Positions 29,613 through 38,558 of a stretch of DNA of 64,000 nucleotides are shown here, in pieces. The DNA is from an uncultured Clostridia bacterium. GTDB lineage: Bacteria; Bacillota; Clostridia; TANB77; CAG-508. Position 1 is the first letter of the stretch. Every line of letters begins with the position of its first letter. The stretch lies in contig CAKOXT010000005.1 of the NCBI GenBank assembly GCA_934130285.1, positions 1-64,000 on the forward strand, read 5' to 3'. A program made the translations under genes and the position numbers. Under the pieces are notes generated by a model. It searched no databases. It had not been told where the DNA came from and saw nothing but the letters and a program-made list of their open reading frames with translations.

Positions 29613-29837
29613 TTAATACGGAGCTTGAACATAAATACAGTTGGGTTCAACGATATTATGTGGTTGCTGTATATCAGAGTTTGTTGCTAGCAACTTGATG
29701 CAACTTTCATAAATAGGACTTACTGCTATGAAATTTACACCAAATTTCCGAATTGCATCATGAATATTTCTGGCATAAAAGCCACCTTCAATCTGCTGTA
29801 AAACAACACTCTCTGATAAACTTCTGCCCTTGATCAT
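29613..29837 (-). CDS. Small hypothetical protein, solo cassette D
   Basis: A 74-residue protein (MIKGRSLSESVVLQQ...). No recognised family, membrane span or signal peptide. AAAGGAGGT lies seven bases before the ATG on the minus strand, a stronger site than most native genes have. It includes one CGG codon (ATT CGG AAA). It lies between the terminator of the same cassette and a promoter shared back-to-back with cassette E. Confidence 0.7.
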   Translation of the reverse strand: MIKGRSLSESVVLQQIEGGFYARNIHDAIRKFGVNFIAVSPIYESCIKLLATNSDIQQPHNIVEPNCIYVQAPY

Positions 29838-29881
29838 ATCAAGACCTCCTTTAAAATATTAAGCCAACAAGCTACAATATC

Positions 29882-29910
29882 ATTATAGCACGAATTGACA
29901 TAAAACGCAA
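29882..29910 (-). promoter_or_regulatory. Promoter of cassette D
   Basis: On the minus strand, TTGCGT (29910-29905), a 17-base spacer and TATAAT (29887-29882). It is back-to-back with the plus-strand promoter of cassette E. Confidence 0.62.
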
Positions 29911-29915
29911 ATGAA

Positions 29916-29944
29916 TTGACATAATATCCATGCGGGTGTATAAT
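29916..29944 (+). promoter_or_regulatory. Promoter of cassette E (perfect consensus)
   Basis: TTGACA (29916-29921), exactly 17 bases, TATAAT (29939-29944): the full vegetative consensus. A second TTGACA lies at 29895-29900. Confidence 0.85.
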
Positions 29945-29992
29945 AACAATATCGTAACTTAGAAACAACATCTCTAAAAAGGAGGTACAGCT

Positions 29993-30208
29993 ATGCAGAA
30001 AACTACATACGATATTAAAGATGTTGATGAAAAACTTACCAAGATTGATGAGAGTACAGCTCGGGAATTCATCGAAGAAGATGTGCCGGTAATTATCCGC
30101 GTACGTTCTAGAGAGTTCCAGAGAGTTGACAATATCAATGATCTTGAACAGTTAAAAAGGTTAAAGGAGATGTCTGTATATGATATGTTACAGTATTATC
30201 TCGATTAA
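29993..30208 (+). CDS. Small acidic hypothetical protein, solo cassette E
   Basis: A 71-residue acidic protein rich in Asp and Glu, no recognised family. AAGGAGG precedes the ATG by eight bases. With a perfect-consensus promoter and a tight terminator it should be strongly expressed. It contains one CGG codon (GCT CGG GAA). Small acidic proteins of mobile-element origin are often inhibitors, but nothing here shows that. Confidence 0.72.
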   Translation: MQKTTYDIKDVDEKLTKIDESTAREFIEEDVPVIIRVRSREFQRVDNINDLEQLKRLKEMSVYDMLQYYLD

Positions 30209-30213
30209 ACCAA

Positions 30214-30250
30214 AAGGAGGCAGATACCATATTGCCTCCTTAATTTTTTA
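30214..30250 (+). terminator. Terminator of cassette E
   Basis: AAGGAGGC (30214-30221) pairs perfectly with GCCTCCTT (30234-30241), followed by AATTTTTT. Confidence 0.88.
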
Positions 30251-30313
30251 TATTATGATAAAAATACATTTTCCCAACGAATTAATATATTAAAATTTTA
30301 TAAAAAATGATTA

Positions 30314-31036
30314 TTATTGTATTCCAAGAATATTTTTAGCTCGAATCAAGTCTTCATTATTTGCTGTTCGAACACCATCTAAAGGATATTTATAACCAAG
30401 CTTTTCCCATTTAAATTTTCCTAGATCATGATAGGGAAGAAGTTCAATTTTTTCAACATTAGAAAGAGTTGAGATAAATTTCTTAAGTTCTATTAAATCA
30501 TTTTCATCATCTGTATATCCAGGAACTAAAACTTGTCTTATCCAAACAGGAATAGAATGCTCTGATAAATATTTAGCAAATGCGAGATTATTTTTATTAG
30601 ATAATCCTGTCAAAGTTTTAGCTTTTTCGTCATTAATATGTTTTATATCAAGTAAAACTAAATCAGTACGTGCAAGTAAATTTTCTATATCTTGAGTAAT
30701 AGGTAAACTACCAGCAGTGTCCAAGCAAGTATGAATATTCAAATCTTTTAATTTCTTAAATAATGTAGTAACGAACTTAGCTTGTAATAATGGTTCTCCG
30801 CCAGAAACAGTAACGCCTCCATTAGAAGAACGAATATAAGGAAGATATCTTTTTATTTCAGAAACTAAATCATCAACATTAGTTTCATTACCAGCATTTA
30901 CTTCCCAAGTATCTCTATTATGACAATATAAACATTTTAGAGGACAGCCTTGCAAAAATACAACAAATCTTATTCCAGGACCATCAACAGTTCCAAAAGT
31001 TTCAATTGAATGTACTTTACCTAAATTATTTTCCAT
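30314..31036 (-). CDS. pflA: Pyruvate formate-lyase activating enzyme
   Basis: A 240-residue radical SAM enzyme that installs the glycyl radical in pyruvate formate-lyase. The iron-sulfur cluster motif CxxxCxxC is at Cys31, Cys35, Cys38 (GCPLKCLYCHN). The start segment HSIETFGTVDGPGIRFV and later GGVTVSGGEPLLQ and HINDEKAKTLTGL are typical of PflA. I start it at the ATG at 31036 (MENNLGK), since upstream in-frame residues are hydrophobic and unlike the family. It lies downstream of pflB but beyond a terminator and a dispersed repeat. Confidence 0.95.
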   Translation of the reverse strand: MENNLGKVHSIETFGTVDGPGIRFVVFLQGCPLKCLYCHNRDTWEVNAGNETNVDDLVSEIKRYLPYIRSSNGGVTVSGGEPLLQAKFVTTLFKKLKDLNIHTCLDTAGSLPITQDIENLLARTDLVLLDIKHINDEKAKTLTGLSNKNNLAFAKYLSEHSIPVWIRQVLVPGYTDDENDLIELKKFISTLSNVEKIELLPYHDLGKFKWEKLGYKYPLDGVRTANNEDLIRAKNILGIQ

Positions 31037-31109
31037 ATATAAATTATATCCCTTTCCAACGAAAATAAACAAAAACATTATAGCAAAAAGAAATCTAAAA
31101 TACAACTAG

Positions 31110-31187
31110 CAGAAGTATAGCAGAATTTTCAATGTGACTGTGACATATCTATTTTAAACCTATACAGAAGTATAGCAAAATTCTCTT
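31110..31187 (-). repeat. Dispersed repeat copy between pflB and pflA
   Basis: The reverse complement of 31125-31164 matches the 42-bp unit tandemly repeated at 35841-36008 almost exactly over 40 bases, including ATAGATATGTC and AGTCACATTG. A direct repeat CAGAAGTATAGCA flanks this copy (near 31110 and 31165). The pflA promoter must lie in or next to it, because a terminator separates pflA from pflB. Confidence 0.75.
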
Positions 31188-31230
31188 CAGTTAGATTTTA
31201 TATTCACGAGCATAATTTATTAAATGCAAT

Positions 31231-31263
31231 AAAAAAAACAGACTTAATATAAATTAAGCCTGT
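31231..31263 (-). terminator. Terminator of pflB
   Basis: On the minus strand, ACAGGCTTAAT (31263-31253) pairs with ATTAAGTCTGT (31248-31238), followed by eight T residues. Confidence 0.85.
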
Positions 31264-31279
31264 CCTAAAATCATAACAA

Positions 31280-33514
31280 TTAAATACGTTCATGGATTGT
31301 ACGATTAATAACATCTAATTGTTGTTCTCTAGTTAATTTGGTAAATTTAACTGCATAACCAGAAACACGAATTGTAAGTTGAGGATATTTTTCTGGATGA
31401 TCCATAGCGTCTAATAATAAATCTCTATTAAATACGTTAACATTAATATGGTGACTTAATTGAACAAAATATCCATCAAGTAAAGAAATTAAATTGTTAA
31501 CTTTTTCATCCATAGATTTTCCAAGTGTATCAGGTGTAATAGCGAATGTATAAGAAATACCATCTTCTGAATATTTGTATGGAAGTTTAGCTATAGTATT
31601 TAAAACAGCTAAAGCACCATTTTCATCTCTACCATGTAGAGGGTTAGCACCAGGTCCGAATGGAGCACCAGCTTTTCTTCCATCAGGAGTATTTCCTGTA
31701 TATTTACCATAAACAACATTTGAAGTAATTGTTAATATTGACATTGTAGGTTTTGAATTTCTGTAAGTAGGTTGTTTTTTCAATTTTGTCATAAATGATT
31801 TGATAACATCAACAGCTATTGAGTCAACTCTATCATCATCATTACCGTATTTAGGGAAGTCACCTTCTATTTCATAATCAACAACTAAACCTTCTTCATT
31901 TCTAATTGGTTTAACTTTTGCATATTTGATAGCAGATAATGAATCTGCAACAACAGATAAACCAGCTATACCACAAGCCATAGTTCTTAAAATATCTTTA
32001 TCATGTAAAGCCATTTCAATAGCTTCATAAGAATATTTATCATGCATGTAATGAATAATATTCAATGCATCAATATAAGTTTTAGCAACCCAATCCATCA
32101 TAACATCGAATTTTTCCATAACTTCGTTATAGTCTAAGTATTCTGAAGTAATAGGTTGATATTTAGGTCCAACTTGTTTTCCTGACATTTCATCTCTACC
32201 ACCATTAATAGCGTAAAGTAAAGTTTTAGCAAGGTTAGCACGAGCACCAAAGAATTGCATTTGTTTACCAATTCTCATAGCAGAAACACAACAAGCGATT
32301 CCATAATCATCACCCCAGAAATCTCTCATTAAATCATCATTTTCATATTGGATAGAACTTGTTTCTATAGATAATTTTGTTGTAAATTTCTTGAATCCTT
32401 CTGGTAAACGAGTAGACCATAAAACAGTTAAGTTTGGCTCTGGTGAAGAACCTAATGTGTTTAATGTGTGTAAAACTCTGAATGAATTCTTTGTAACAAG
32501 AGTTCTACCATCAATACCCATACCACCAATTGATTCAGTTACCCAAACAGGGTCACCACTAAATAATTCATTATATTCAGGTGTTCTTAAGAAACGAACA
32601 AGACGTAATTTCATTACAAAATGATCCATTAATTCTTGAGCTTCAGATTCAGTAATAACACCATTTCTTAAATCTCTTTCAATATAGATATCTAAGAAAG
32701 TAGAAGTTCTACCAATACTCATAGCTGCACCATTTTGGTCTTTTATAGCTGCTAAGTATCCAAAATATAACCATTGGATAGCTTCTTGAGCATTTTTAGC
32801 AGGTCTAGAAATATCATATCCATATTTTTGAGCCATGATTTTTAAATCATTTAATGCTTTTATTTGATCGCTAAGTTCTTCTCTGTCACGAATAATTTCT
32901 TCAGTGAAAGATGTTGATGTGCAATTAGCGAAATCTTTCTTTCTTTCTTCGATTAAGAAGTCAACACCATAAAGTGCAACTCTTCTGTAATCACCAATAA
33001 TTCTTCCACGACCATATCCATCAGGAAGACCTGTTATAACATGAGAGCTTCTTGCAGCTCTAATTTCAGGAGTATATACAGAAAAAACACCATCATTATG
33101 AGTTTTTCTGTAATTGTGATAAATATCTTCCAATTTATCTGAAACTTTATCATTGTAAGCTTCACAAGATTTTTCTACTATACGAATTCCGCCATTAGGC
33201 ATTAAAGCTCTTTTTAAAGGAGCATCAGTTTGAAGACCAACGATTTTTTCATAATCTTTATCAATATATCCTGCCTCATGACTAGTAATTGTAGATGCAA
33301 TATCATTTGAAATTGCAAGAACACCGCCATTTTCAGTTTCTTTTTTGTACAAATCTAAAACTTCATTCCAAAGTTTTTTTGTACTTTCAGTAGCTTCAGC
33401 AAGGAAAGAATCATCACCCTCATAAGGAGTGTAATTTTTTTGGATAAAATCACGAACGTCGATTTCTTTTTCCCAATCACCTTTAGTAAAGCCATTCCAT
33501 TCATCAAACTTCAT
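31280..33514 (-). CDS. pflB: Pyruvate formate-lyase (formate acetyltransferase)
   Basis: A 744-residue glycyl radical enzyme converting pyruvate and CoA to acetyl-CoA and formate in anaerobic metabolism. The paired active-site cysteines are Cys408 and Cys409 (GIACCVSAM), and the radical Gly is Gly719 in RVSGYAVKF near the C-terminus. The start at 33514 (MKFDEWNGF) has TGGAGGT seven bases upstream. The frame extends further upstream, but without a ribosome site or similarity to the family. Its activase is the next gene downstream. Confidence 0.97.
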   Translation of the reverse strand: MKFDEWNGFTKGDWEKEIDVRDFIQKNYTPYEGDDSFLAEATESTKKLWNEVLDLYKKETENGGVLAISNDIASTITSHEAGYIDKDYEKIVGLQTDAPLKRALMPNGGIRIVEKSCEAYNDKVSDKLEDIYHNYRKTHNDGVFSVYTPEIRAARSSHVITGLPDGYGRGRIIGDYRRVALYGVDFLIEERKKDFANCTSTSFTEEIIRDREELSDQIKALNDLKIMAQKYGYDISRPAKNAQEAIQWLYFGYLAAIKDQNGAAMSIGRTSTFLDIYIERDLRNGVITESEAQELMDHFVMKLRLVRFLRTPEYNELFSGDPVWVTESIGGMGIDGRTLVTKNSFRVLHTLNTLGSSPEPNLTVLWSTRLPEGFKKFTTKLSIETSSIQYENDDLMRDFWGDDYGIACCVSAMRIGKQMQFFGARANLAKTLLYAINGGRDEMSGKQVGPKYQPITSEYLDYNEVMEKFDVMMDWVAKTYIDALNIIHYMHDKYSYEAIEMALHDKDILRTMACGIAGLSVVADSLSAIKYAKVKPIRNEEGLVVDYEIEGDFPKYGNDDDRVDSIAVDVIKSFMTKLKKQPTYRNSKPTMSILTITSNVVYGKYTGNTPDGRKAGAPFGPGANPLHGRDENGALAVLNTIAKLPYKYSEDGISYTFAITPDTLGKSMDEKVNNLISLLDGYFVQLSHHINVNVFNRDLLLDAMDHPEKYPQLTIRVSGYAVKFTKLTREQQLDVINRTIHERI

Positions 33515-33741
33515 AAATCTACCTCCATATTTTATGATTATTTTATTATCATATATAATATATTTTGGCCATAAAAGATAAACTTTTATACACCGAAGAA
33601 AGTATAACATAAAAGATTTCAAGATACAACAAGCCTAGACAAAATGTAACATAAATATAGTAAAAAATTCTATTGAAAAAAATTTTTATATGATATAAAA
33701 TAATTAACATGAATGAAATAATCAGAAAGGGATGAAGTAAT

Positions 33742-33846
33742 ATGGACAAACATAAAATCGCAACAAAAATAATTGCAATATTTATGATAGTAGCAATGTT
33801 AATTGCAACAGCAAGCACTTTATTATATTTTATATTTGCAAAATAG
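33742..33846 (+). CDS. 34-residue single-span membrane peptide upstream of cdaA
   Basis: A short frame: MDKHKIATKI, then a hydrophobic segment with one Ala-Thr break (about 9-32), ending FAK. It has an AAAGGG site ten bases upstream and lies 11 bases before cdaA in the same direction. No similarity is recognised. It could be a real small membrane protein tuning the cyclase, or a translated leader peptide. Confidence is moderate because short hydrophobic frames are common in AT-rich DNA. Confidence 0.5.
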   Translation: MDKHKIATKIIAIFMIVAMLIATASTLLYFIFAK

Positions 33847-33857
33847 AAAGGTTATAT

Positions 33858-34769
33858 ATGGAAGGATTTAAAGGTTTTAAATTAGATGTTACAAACTTCT
33901 ATGAAACCAATATAGTTAGCTATATTGAGAATTTACAAGAACATCCTTTAGATTTATTTATGCTAATATTAGATTTACTAATAGTTGGATTTTTAGTTGT
34001 AAAATTATTTAAGTCAATCAGGCACACAAGAGCTAGTCAGTTAGCAAAAGGTATTGTGATATTAATAATTATCACATGGCTATCAGGTTTACTACATTTA
34101 TATGTATTTAACGCTATAATGACAGCAATAATGAACTGGGGAGTTTTAGCATTGATGATAATATTCCAGCCAGAGTTGAGAAGAGGACTTGAACAATTAG
34201 GAACAAATCAATTTAGTAAACTTATAGGAATAGATAAGAGTATAGAAGTTAAAACAAAAGAAAATATTTATAGAATTGTAATTGCAGCAACTGAGCTTTC
34301 AAAAACAAGAACAGGAGCTTTAATTGTAATTGAAAGAGACATTAAATTAAATGATATAATTGACACAGGTATTGCAATGGACTCAGAAATATCACCACAA
34401 TTGCTTGTAAACATATTTACACCAAGAACACCACTTCACGATGGTGCGGTAGTAATAAGTGATAACAAAATAGCAGCAGCTTCATGCATGTTGCCATTAG
34501 CAGATGATAAAGATATAGCTAGAGAATTAGGAACAAGACATAGAGCAGCAATTGGAATATCAAAAGAAACTGATTGTGTAGCTGTAGTTGTATCAGAAGA
34601 AACTGGAAAAATTTCAATAGCAAAAGAAGGTACATTAATAGCTGATGTAAAAGAGGAAACTCTAAAGAAAATACTAATAAAATACTTAATTACAATTAAA
34701 GATATTGAACAAGAAAAAAATGAGAAAATAAAAAGATTTAAGAAACTTTATAAAAAAGACGAAGAATAA
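33858..34769 (+). CDS. cdaA: Diadenylate cyclase CdaA
   Basis: A 303-residue membrane-bound enzyme making cyclic di-AMP from two ATP. Three membrane spans occupy about residues 30-105, followed by a coiled segment and the DisA_N catalytic domain with DGAVVI (Asp195) and RHR (Arg227-Arg229) in TRHRAAIGIS. Both signature motifs are intact. In most Firmicutes cdaA is followed by cdaR and glmM. Here a terminator follows directly, so cdaR is missing from the locus. Confidence 0.95.
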   Translation: MEGFKGFKLDVTNFYETNIVSYIENLQEHPLDLFMLILDLLIVGFLVVKLFKSIRHTRASQLAKGIVILIIITWLSGLLHLYVFNAIMTAIMNWGVLALMIIFQPELRRGLEQLGTNQFSKLIGIDKSIEVKTKENIYRIVIAATELSKTRTGALIVIERDIKLNDIIDTGIAMDSEISPQLLVNIFTPRTPLHDGAVVISDNKIAAASCMLPLADDKDIARELGTRHRAAIGISKETDCVAVVVSEETGKISIAKEGTLIADVKEETLKKILIKYLITIKDIEQEKNEKIKRFKKLYKKDEE

Positions 34770-34774
34770 AAAGC

Positions 34775-34819
34775 AAACTCAAATTATTAGAAAGATAATT
34801 TAATAATTTGAGTTTTTTT
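34775..34819 (+). terminator. Terminator after cdaA
   Basis: AAACTCAAATTATTA (34775-34789) pairs perfectly with TAATAATTTGAGTTT (34801-34815), followed by a T run. The minus strand is A-rich on the other side, so it may also serve the convergent HAD gene. Confidence 0.9.
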
Positions 34820-35672
34820 ATTTGTTATCGAAAGTTATAAATTTATAAACAGCTTCTGCGAAACCACCAGCAGAAACATCATTATGTGTAACATATTTTG
34901 CTACATCTTTTAATTCAGAATATGCATTAGCAACAGCAACGCCAACACCAGATTTTTTTACCATATCAACATCATTCAAATTATCACCAATTGCCATAAT
35001 TTCATCATTAGATATAGAAAGATATTTTCCTAAAATGTCCAAGGCATTACTTTTGCTTGTATTAGTAGGAACGATAGATAAATATTCATATTCTTTATTT
35101 AGAATTTTATCTTTATATTGTCCAAATTTAGAAATTTTAGAAATTGAAACATTTGATGCTTTTGATATTTCTTCTTTAACGTTTTGTAATGAAGAATAAC
35201 CAGATATAACAAATTGATATATAGGTAATTCATTTTTTGTGATATAGTCTAAAACATTTTCTGTAATTATAAATTCAAATCCAGGAAACTTCTGCAATTT
35301 AAAATTTCTTGAGTCAAGAAACTCTAAGCGTTCAGTTATAAGTTGATTATCACTGTAAGCATGAACATGTAAATGAAATTTCTTTGCAACTTCAAAACAG
35401 TATTTTAAGTCAGAATAGTCTAAAGAACTTTTAAAAATAGGTGTTCCTGTTTTTAAATTGTATATTTGAGAACCATTACTAAAAATTCCATAAGTTGCAT
35501 TACATTTTTCACATAAGTTTTTACTAACAGAATATGACTTACCAGTACAAATAGCAAAATTAATATTATTGTTATTCATCATATCAATAGCTTCTAAATT
35601 AGATTTGTTAATATAATTGCTTTCACTGATAATAGTGCCATCAAGGTCACTTGCTACTAGTTTAATAGACAT
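34818..35672 (-). CDS. Cof-type HAD family phosphatase
   Basis: About 284 residues. HAD motif I DLDGTI (about residues 9-14), motif II ICTGKS, a C2B-type cap in the middle and motif III/IV KSNALDILGKYL...AIGDNLNDVDMV near the C-terminus. These enzymes dephosphorylate sugar phosphates, nucleotides or flavin precursors; the substrate cannot be told. The ATG at 35672 (MSIKL) lies ten bases from AGGAG on the minus strand; the ATG two codons earlier is too close. Confidence 0.9.
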   Translation of the reverse strand: MSIKLVASDLDGTIISESNYINKSNLEAIDMMNNNNINFAICTGKSYSVSKNLCEKCNATYGIFSNGSQIYNLKTGTPIFKSSLDYSDLKYCFEVAKKFHLHVHAYSDNQLITERLEFLDSRNFKLQKFPGFEFIITENVLDYITKNELPIYQFVISGYSSLQNVKEEISKASNVSISKISKFGQYKDKILNKEYEYLSIVPTNTSKSNALDILGKYLSISNDEIMAIGDNLNDVDMVKKSGVGVAVANAYSELKDVAKYVTHNDVSAGGFAEAVYKFITFDNK

Positions 35673-35840
35673 ATACATTAGTCTCCTAAAATTTTTTTTC
35701 ATTATACAACAGAAAGAAGAGTAAATCAAATTTTTTAATAGATCGATAGAAAAATATAGAATAAACACATGATGCAAGTAATAATTACACAGTACGAGCT
35801 ATAATTTAAAATAAAAGAAATATAATCGTGTTACAAATAA

Positions 35841-36008
35841 TATAGGTTCAAAATAGATATATCGCAGTCACATTGAAAATAATATAGGTTTAAAATAGAT
35901 ATGTCGCAGTCACATTGAAAATAATATAGGTTTAAAATAGATATGTCGCAGTCACATTGAAAATAATATAGGTTTAAAATAGATATGTCACACTTACATT
36001 GAAAATAA
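35841..36008 (+). repeat. Four tandem copies of a 42-bp unit
   Basis: Units begin at 35841, 35883, 35925 and 35967, each starting TATAGGTT and containing AGATATGTCGCAGTCACATTG. Units 2 and 3 are identical; units 1 and 4 differ at a few bases. A fifth copy lies inverted at 31125-31164. The array ends at the truA promoter. Outside it, the 425-base gap 35673-36097 holds the HAD gene's upstream region and no gene. Confidence 0.92.
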
Positions 36009-36012
36009 TATA

Positions 36013-36041
36013 TTGAAAGAAAAGTATTAAAATGGTATAAT
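36013..36041 (+). promoter_or_regulatory. Promoter of truA
   Basis: TTGAAA (36013-36018), 17 bases, TATAAT (36036-36041) with TG one base upstream of the -10. It directly abuts the last 42-bp repeat. Confidence 0.72.
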
Positions 36042-36097
36042 ACAGATTAGCGTAAGAATATAAAGCAAATAAAATCATAATAAAAAGGAAAACAGTT

Positions 36098-36832
36098 ATG
36101 AGAAATATTAAACTAATAATAGAATATGATGGAAAAGGCTTTAATGGCTGGCAAAAGCAACCAGACAAATTAAATATCCAAGGAGAAATCGAAAAAACAA
36201 TAGAAGAAATAACAGGAGAAAAAGTTGATCTAACAGCTTCAGGAAGAACTGATGCTGGAGTGCACAGCCTTGGACAGACAGCTAATTTTAAAACTGAATC
36301 TAAAATTCCAATAGAGAAATTTGCTAAAGCTATTAATTCTAGATTGAAAAAAAGTATTGTAATAAAATCAGCAGAAGAAGTTGATGAAAGATTTCATAGT
36401 AGATATTCTGTAAAATCAAAAACATATAGATACATAATTAATAATTCTGAAAATGGAACAGCAATATATAGAGGATTAGAGTATCATGTGCCAATGAAAT
36501 TGGACTATGAAAAAATGAATGAAGCAATCAAATACTTTATTGGAGAACATGATTTTAAAGCTTTTAAAGCAAGTGGAACAAGTAGTAAAAGCAGTGTTAG
36601 AACAATATTAGATGGTAGTGTTAGAAAAGAAGGCGAAAGAATAATAATAGAAATTACGGGAACAGGATTTTTATATAATATGGTAAGAATAATATCTGGA
36701 ACACTTTTAGAAGTTGGTTTAGGAAAAATAAAACCAGAAGAAATTACAGATATTATAAATTCTCAAGACAGAACTAAAGCTGGAAAAACATTGCCAGCAC
36801 ACGGATTATATTTATTAGAAGTAAATTATTAA
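36098..36832 (+). CDS. truA: tRNA pseudouridine synthase A
   Basis: A 244-residue enzyme that modifies uridines 38-40 in the tRNA anticodon arm. The catalytic Asp is Asp52 in SGRTDAGVHSLGQ. Other family segments are EYDGKGFNGWQ at the N-terminus, YRYIINN, DFKAFKASG and the C-terminal GTGFLYNMVRIISGTLLEVG. It starts the short run truA-DUF2651-rqcP. Confidence 0.96.
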   Translation: MRNIKLIIEYDGKGFNGWQKQPDKLNIQGEIEKTIEEITGEKVDLTASGRTDAGVHSLGQTANFKTESKIPIEKFAKAINSRLKKSIVIKSAEEVDERFHSRYSVKSKTYRYIINNSENGTAIYRGLEYHVPMKLDYEKMNEAIKYFIGEHDFKAFKASGTSSKSSVRTILDGSVRKEGERIIIEITGTGFLYNMVRIISGTLLEVGLGKIKPEEITDIINSQDRTKAGKTLPAHGLYLLEVNY

Positions 36833-36893
36833 TCTAAAACATGAACATAAAATAAAAAGATAGAATAATATATAGCAAAAAAAGGAGAATGAC

Positions 36894-37211
36894 ATGAATA
36901 ATATTTTATTATTATATTTTGCACTTCCTGTCGCTATAGCAATTCTATCAATTATATTTGAAACTTTAATAAACTGCCCTATAAAAATTGCGGGTATAAC
37001 TTTTTCGATATTATTGATTTTTACGTTTGCAGTTGCAGATGAGACATTTTTAATATTTACAATACTATATACTATTTTATCATATGTAGTTGCATGGATT
37101 ACTAAGCAATGGGCAAGAAGCCAATCACAGGGAAGTACATTAGAGGAATTATTACAAGAATCGAATTTAAACAATAGTTGTGGTTGCAGTAATAGAAGAA
37201 GATTTTTTTAA
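36894..37211 (+). CDS. DUF2651-like membrane protein
   Basis: A 105-residue protein with three hydrophobic spans (about 3-24, 30-48 and 52-70) and the ADETFLIFTILYTILSYVVAW segment typical of the YbeF/DUF2651 family. A short cytoplasmic tail with CGC and RRR follows. The start has AAAAGGAG upstream. Role unknown. It lies between truA and rqcP, both RNA-related, but membrane location gives no clear link. Confidence 0.75.
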   Translation: MNNILLLYFALPVAIAILSIIFETLINCPIKIAGITFSILLIFTFAVADETFLIFTILYTILSYVVAWITKQWARSQSQGSTLEELLQESNLNNSCGCSNRRRFF

Positions 37212-37227
37212 TACATAGGAGTGAAAA

Positions 37228-37464
37228 ATGAGATTAGACAAATTTTTAAAAATGAGTAGAGTAATAAAAAGAAGAACAGTAGCAAATGAAGTTGCAGATA
37301 ATGGAAGAGTAAGTGTAAATGGAAAAATTGTAAAGCCAAGTTATGATGTAAAAGTTGGAGATATTATTGAAATACAGTTTGGAGATAAAATCTCAAGATT
37401 TGAAATTGTAAACATACCAAAAGTTCAAGGAAAGAACTTAGAAGAAACTATAAAATTATTATAG
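37228..37464 (+). CDS. rqcP: S4-domain RNA-binding protein RqcP
   Basis: A 78-residue single S4 domain: MRLDKFLKMSRVIKRRTVANEVADNG..., VNGKIVKPSYDVKVGD. Short, stand-alone S4 proteins of this type (formerly YabO, Hsp15-like) bind stalled 50S subunits and assist RqcH in alanine tailing during ribosome quality control. Length and the LKxSRxIKRRT motif match. AGGAG precedes the ATG. A terminator follows. Confidence 0.9.
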   Translation: MRLDKFLKMSRVIKRRTVANEVADNGRVSVNGKIVKPSYDVKVGDIIEIQFGDKISRFEIVNIPKVQGKNLEETIKLL

Positions 37465-37488
37465 AAAAAACATTATAAAGCACAAATA

Positions 37489-37536
37489 GCATCTCAAATG
37501 ATAGATAAGGTTCTAACATTTTGAGATGTTTTTTTC
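37489..37536 (+). terminator. Terminator after rqcP
   Basis: GCATCTCAAATG (37489-37500) pairs with CATTTTGAGATGT (one bulge, 37517-37529), followed by a T run. Confidence 0.82.
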
Positions 37537-37582
37537 TGTGGAAAATCAATAAAACAACAGAAAAAAAGAATAAAAACCATCT

Positions 37583-37611
37583 TTGACATTTTTATGTAAA
37601 CGTGATAAAAT
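37583..37611 (+). promoter_or_regulatory. Promoter of cassette F
   Basis: TTGACA (37583-37588), 17 bases, TAAAAT (37606-37611) with TG one base upstream of the -10. The leader to the ATG is about 110 bases and holds a 7-bp stem (AAAGTCA near 37636 with TGACTTT near 37660). Confidence 0.78.
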
Positions 37612-37727
37612 ATAAAATGTGAATAATATTTGCAGAAAGTCAATAGTTCATACTGAAGATGACTTTATGTACTAATTATTCTCTGTAACTGTAAACCATT
37701 AAGCAAAAGTACGAAGGAGGAAACACA

Positions 37728-38498
37728 ATGTGTGAATTAATGGTTAACAAAGGAAGCAATTTTAAAAGCGAAATTGAGGGAAGAGTTGAGAAATATCAAG
37801 ATAGTCTTAAAGTAAAAAAAGCTTTAGACAGTCTCTCTATTCCGAGCGAGTCAATTGATGCTATAAAGGCTCAGCAGGCAGGTACCTGTAAATACAATTT
37901 AGGTGCCATTTTAGGAATGCTGAAAGCATTCAATGATACGCTGCCACAGGAGGTCGCTGCAATGCAGCGTATTAATGGCGTACCATTGGATATGATGATC
38001 AAGTTTAAGATTGATCATATTGTCAGAGAAGAGCGGAAGAAGAATCGTCCAGTTGAAATGACGTCAGAGACATCATATATGCCGAAATATCGCAGACTTT
38101 CAGAAATGATCTGCGGATATGGATATAATATGTACTTTGACGAAGGAAGATTCAAAGAGTTTTTCCCAGGAGTGCATACAATTGTCCTTGGATTTGCGGA
38201 AGCCTATTCCGAATATTTTCATGGAAAAGCATCTAAGCTGGGAATTAAGACTGTAACGACTAGTCCGAAAACCCAGGATATCTGGAAAAACTGGATGTAT
38301 TTTTTGGATCCAAAAAGTACAGAGTACAGTTTGGAAGGACGTTATCTATATATGTACCATGGAGGTTGGAACTGCAGTGGAAATCCGAATATTCCAGGCA
38401 AAGACAATCAGAAAGTGGTAAATGTAGGAACGTATGAAGCATTAAGAGCGAAAACTTCAAAAGAGTTTGAAGAAATCCAGTTCGATTTCAGCTTCTAA
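37728..38498 (+). CDS. Hypothetical protein, solo cassette F
   Basis: A 256-residue soluble protein with no family I recognise. The N-terminal third is helical and charged. A central segment with SEMICGYGYNMYFDEGRFKEFFPG and the C-terminal YLYMYHGGWNCSGNPNIPG are aromatic-rich. GAAGGAGG lies eight bases before the ATG. Codon use is balanced (CTG, CGG, GCC present) against the A-rich neighbours; in 38041-38100 I count 24 G or C of 60 bases. It has its own promoter, structured leader and terminator. Likely acquired. Confidence 0.78.
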   Translation: MCELMVNKGSNFKSEIEGRVEKYQDSLKVKKALDSLSIPSESIDAIKAQQAGTCKYNLGAILGMLKAFNDTLPQEVAAMQRINGVPLDMMIKFKIDHIVREERKKNRPVEMTSETSYMPKYRRLSEMICGYGYNMYFDEGRFKEFFPGVHTIVLGFAEAYSEYFHGKASKLGIKTVTTSPKTQDIWKNWMYFLDPKSTEYSLEGRYLYMYHGGWNCSGNPNIPGKDNQKVVNVGTYEALRAKTSKEFEEIQFDFSF

Positions 38499-38521
38499 AG
38501 TTACAGAATGCCAGTACAAAG

Positions 38522-38558
38522 CTGAAGGAATGCGAAAGCATTCCTTCAGTTCTTTTTT
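38522..38558 (+). terminator. Terminator of cassette F
   Basis: CTGAAGGAATGC (38522-38533), GAAA loop, GCATTCCTTCAG (38538-38549): a perfect 12-bp stem followed by TTCTTTTTT. Confidence 0.93.

Noticed and set aside
24034..30250. An integrated prophage or plasmid carrying the cassettes
   Set aside because: No integrase, transposase, replication or structural gene is present, and the cassettes are separated by long native operons.
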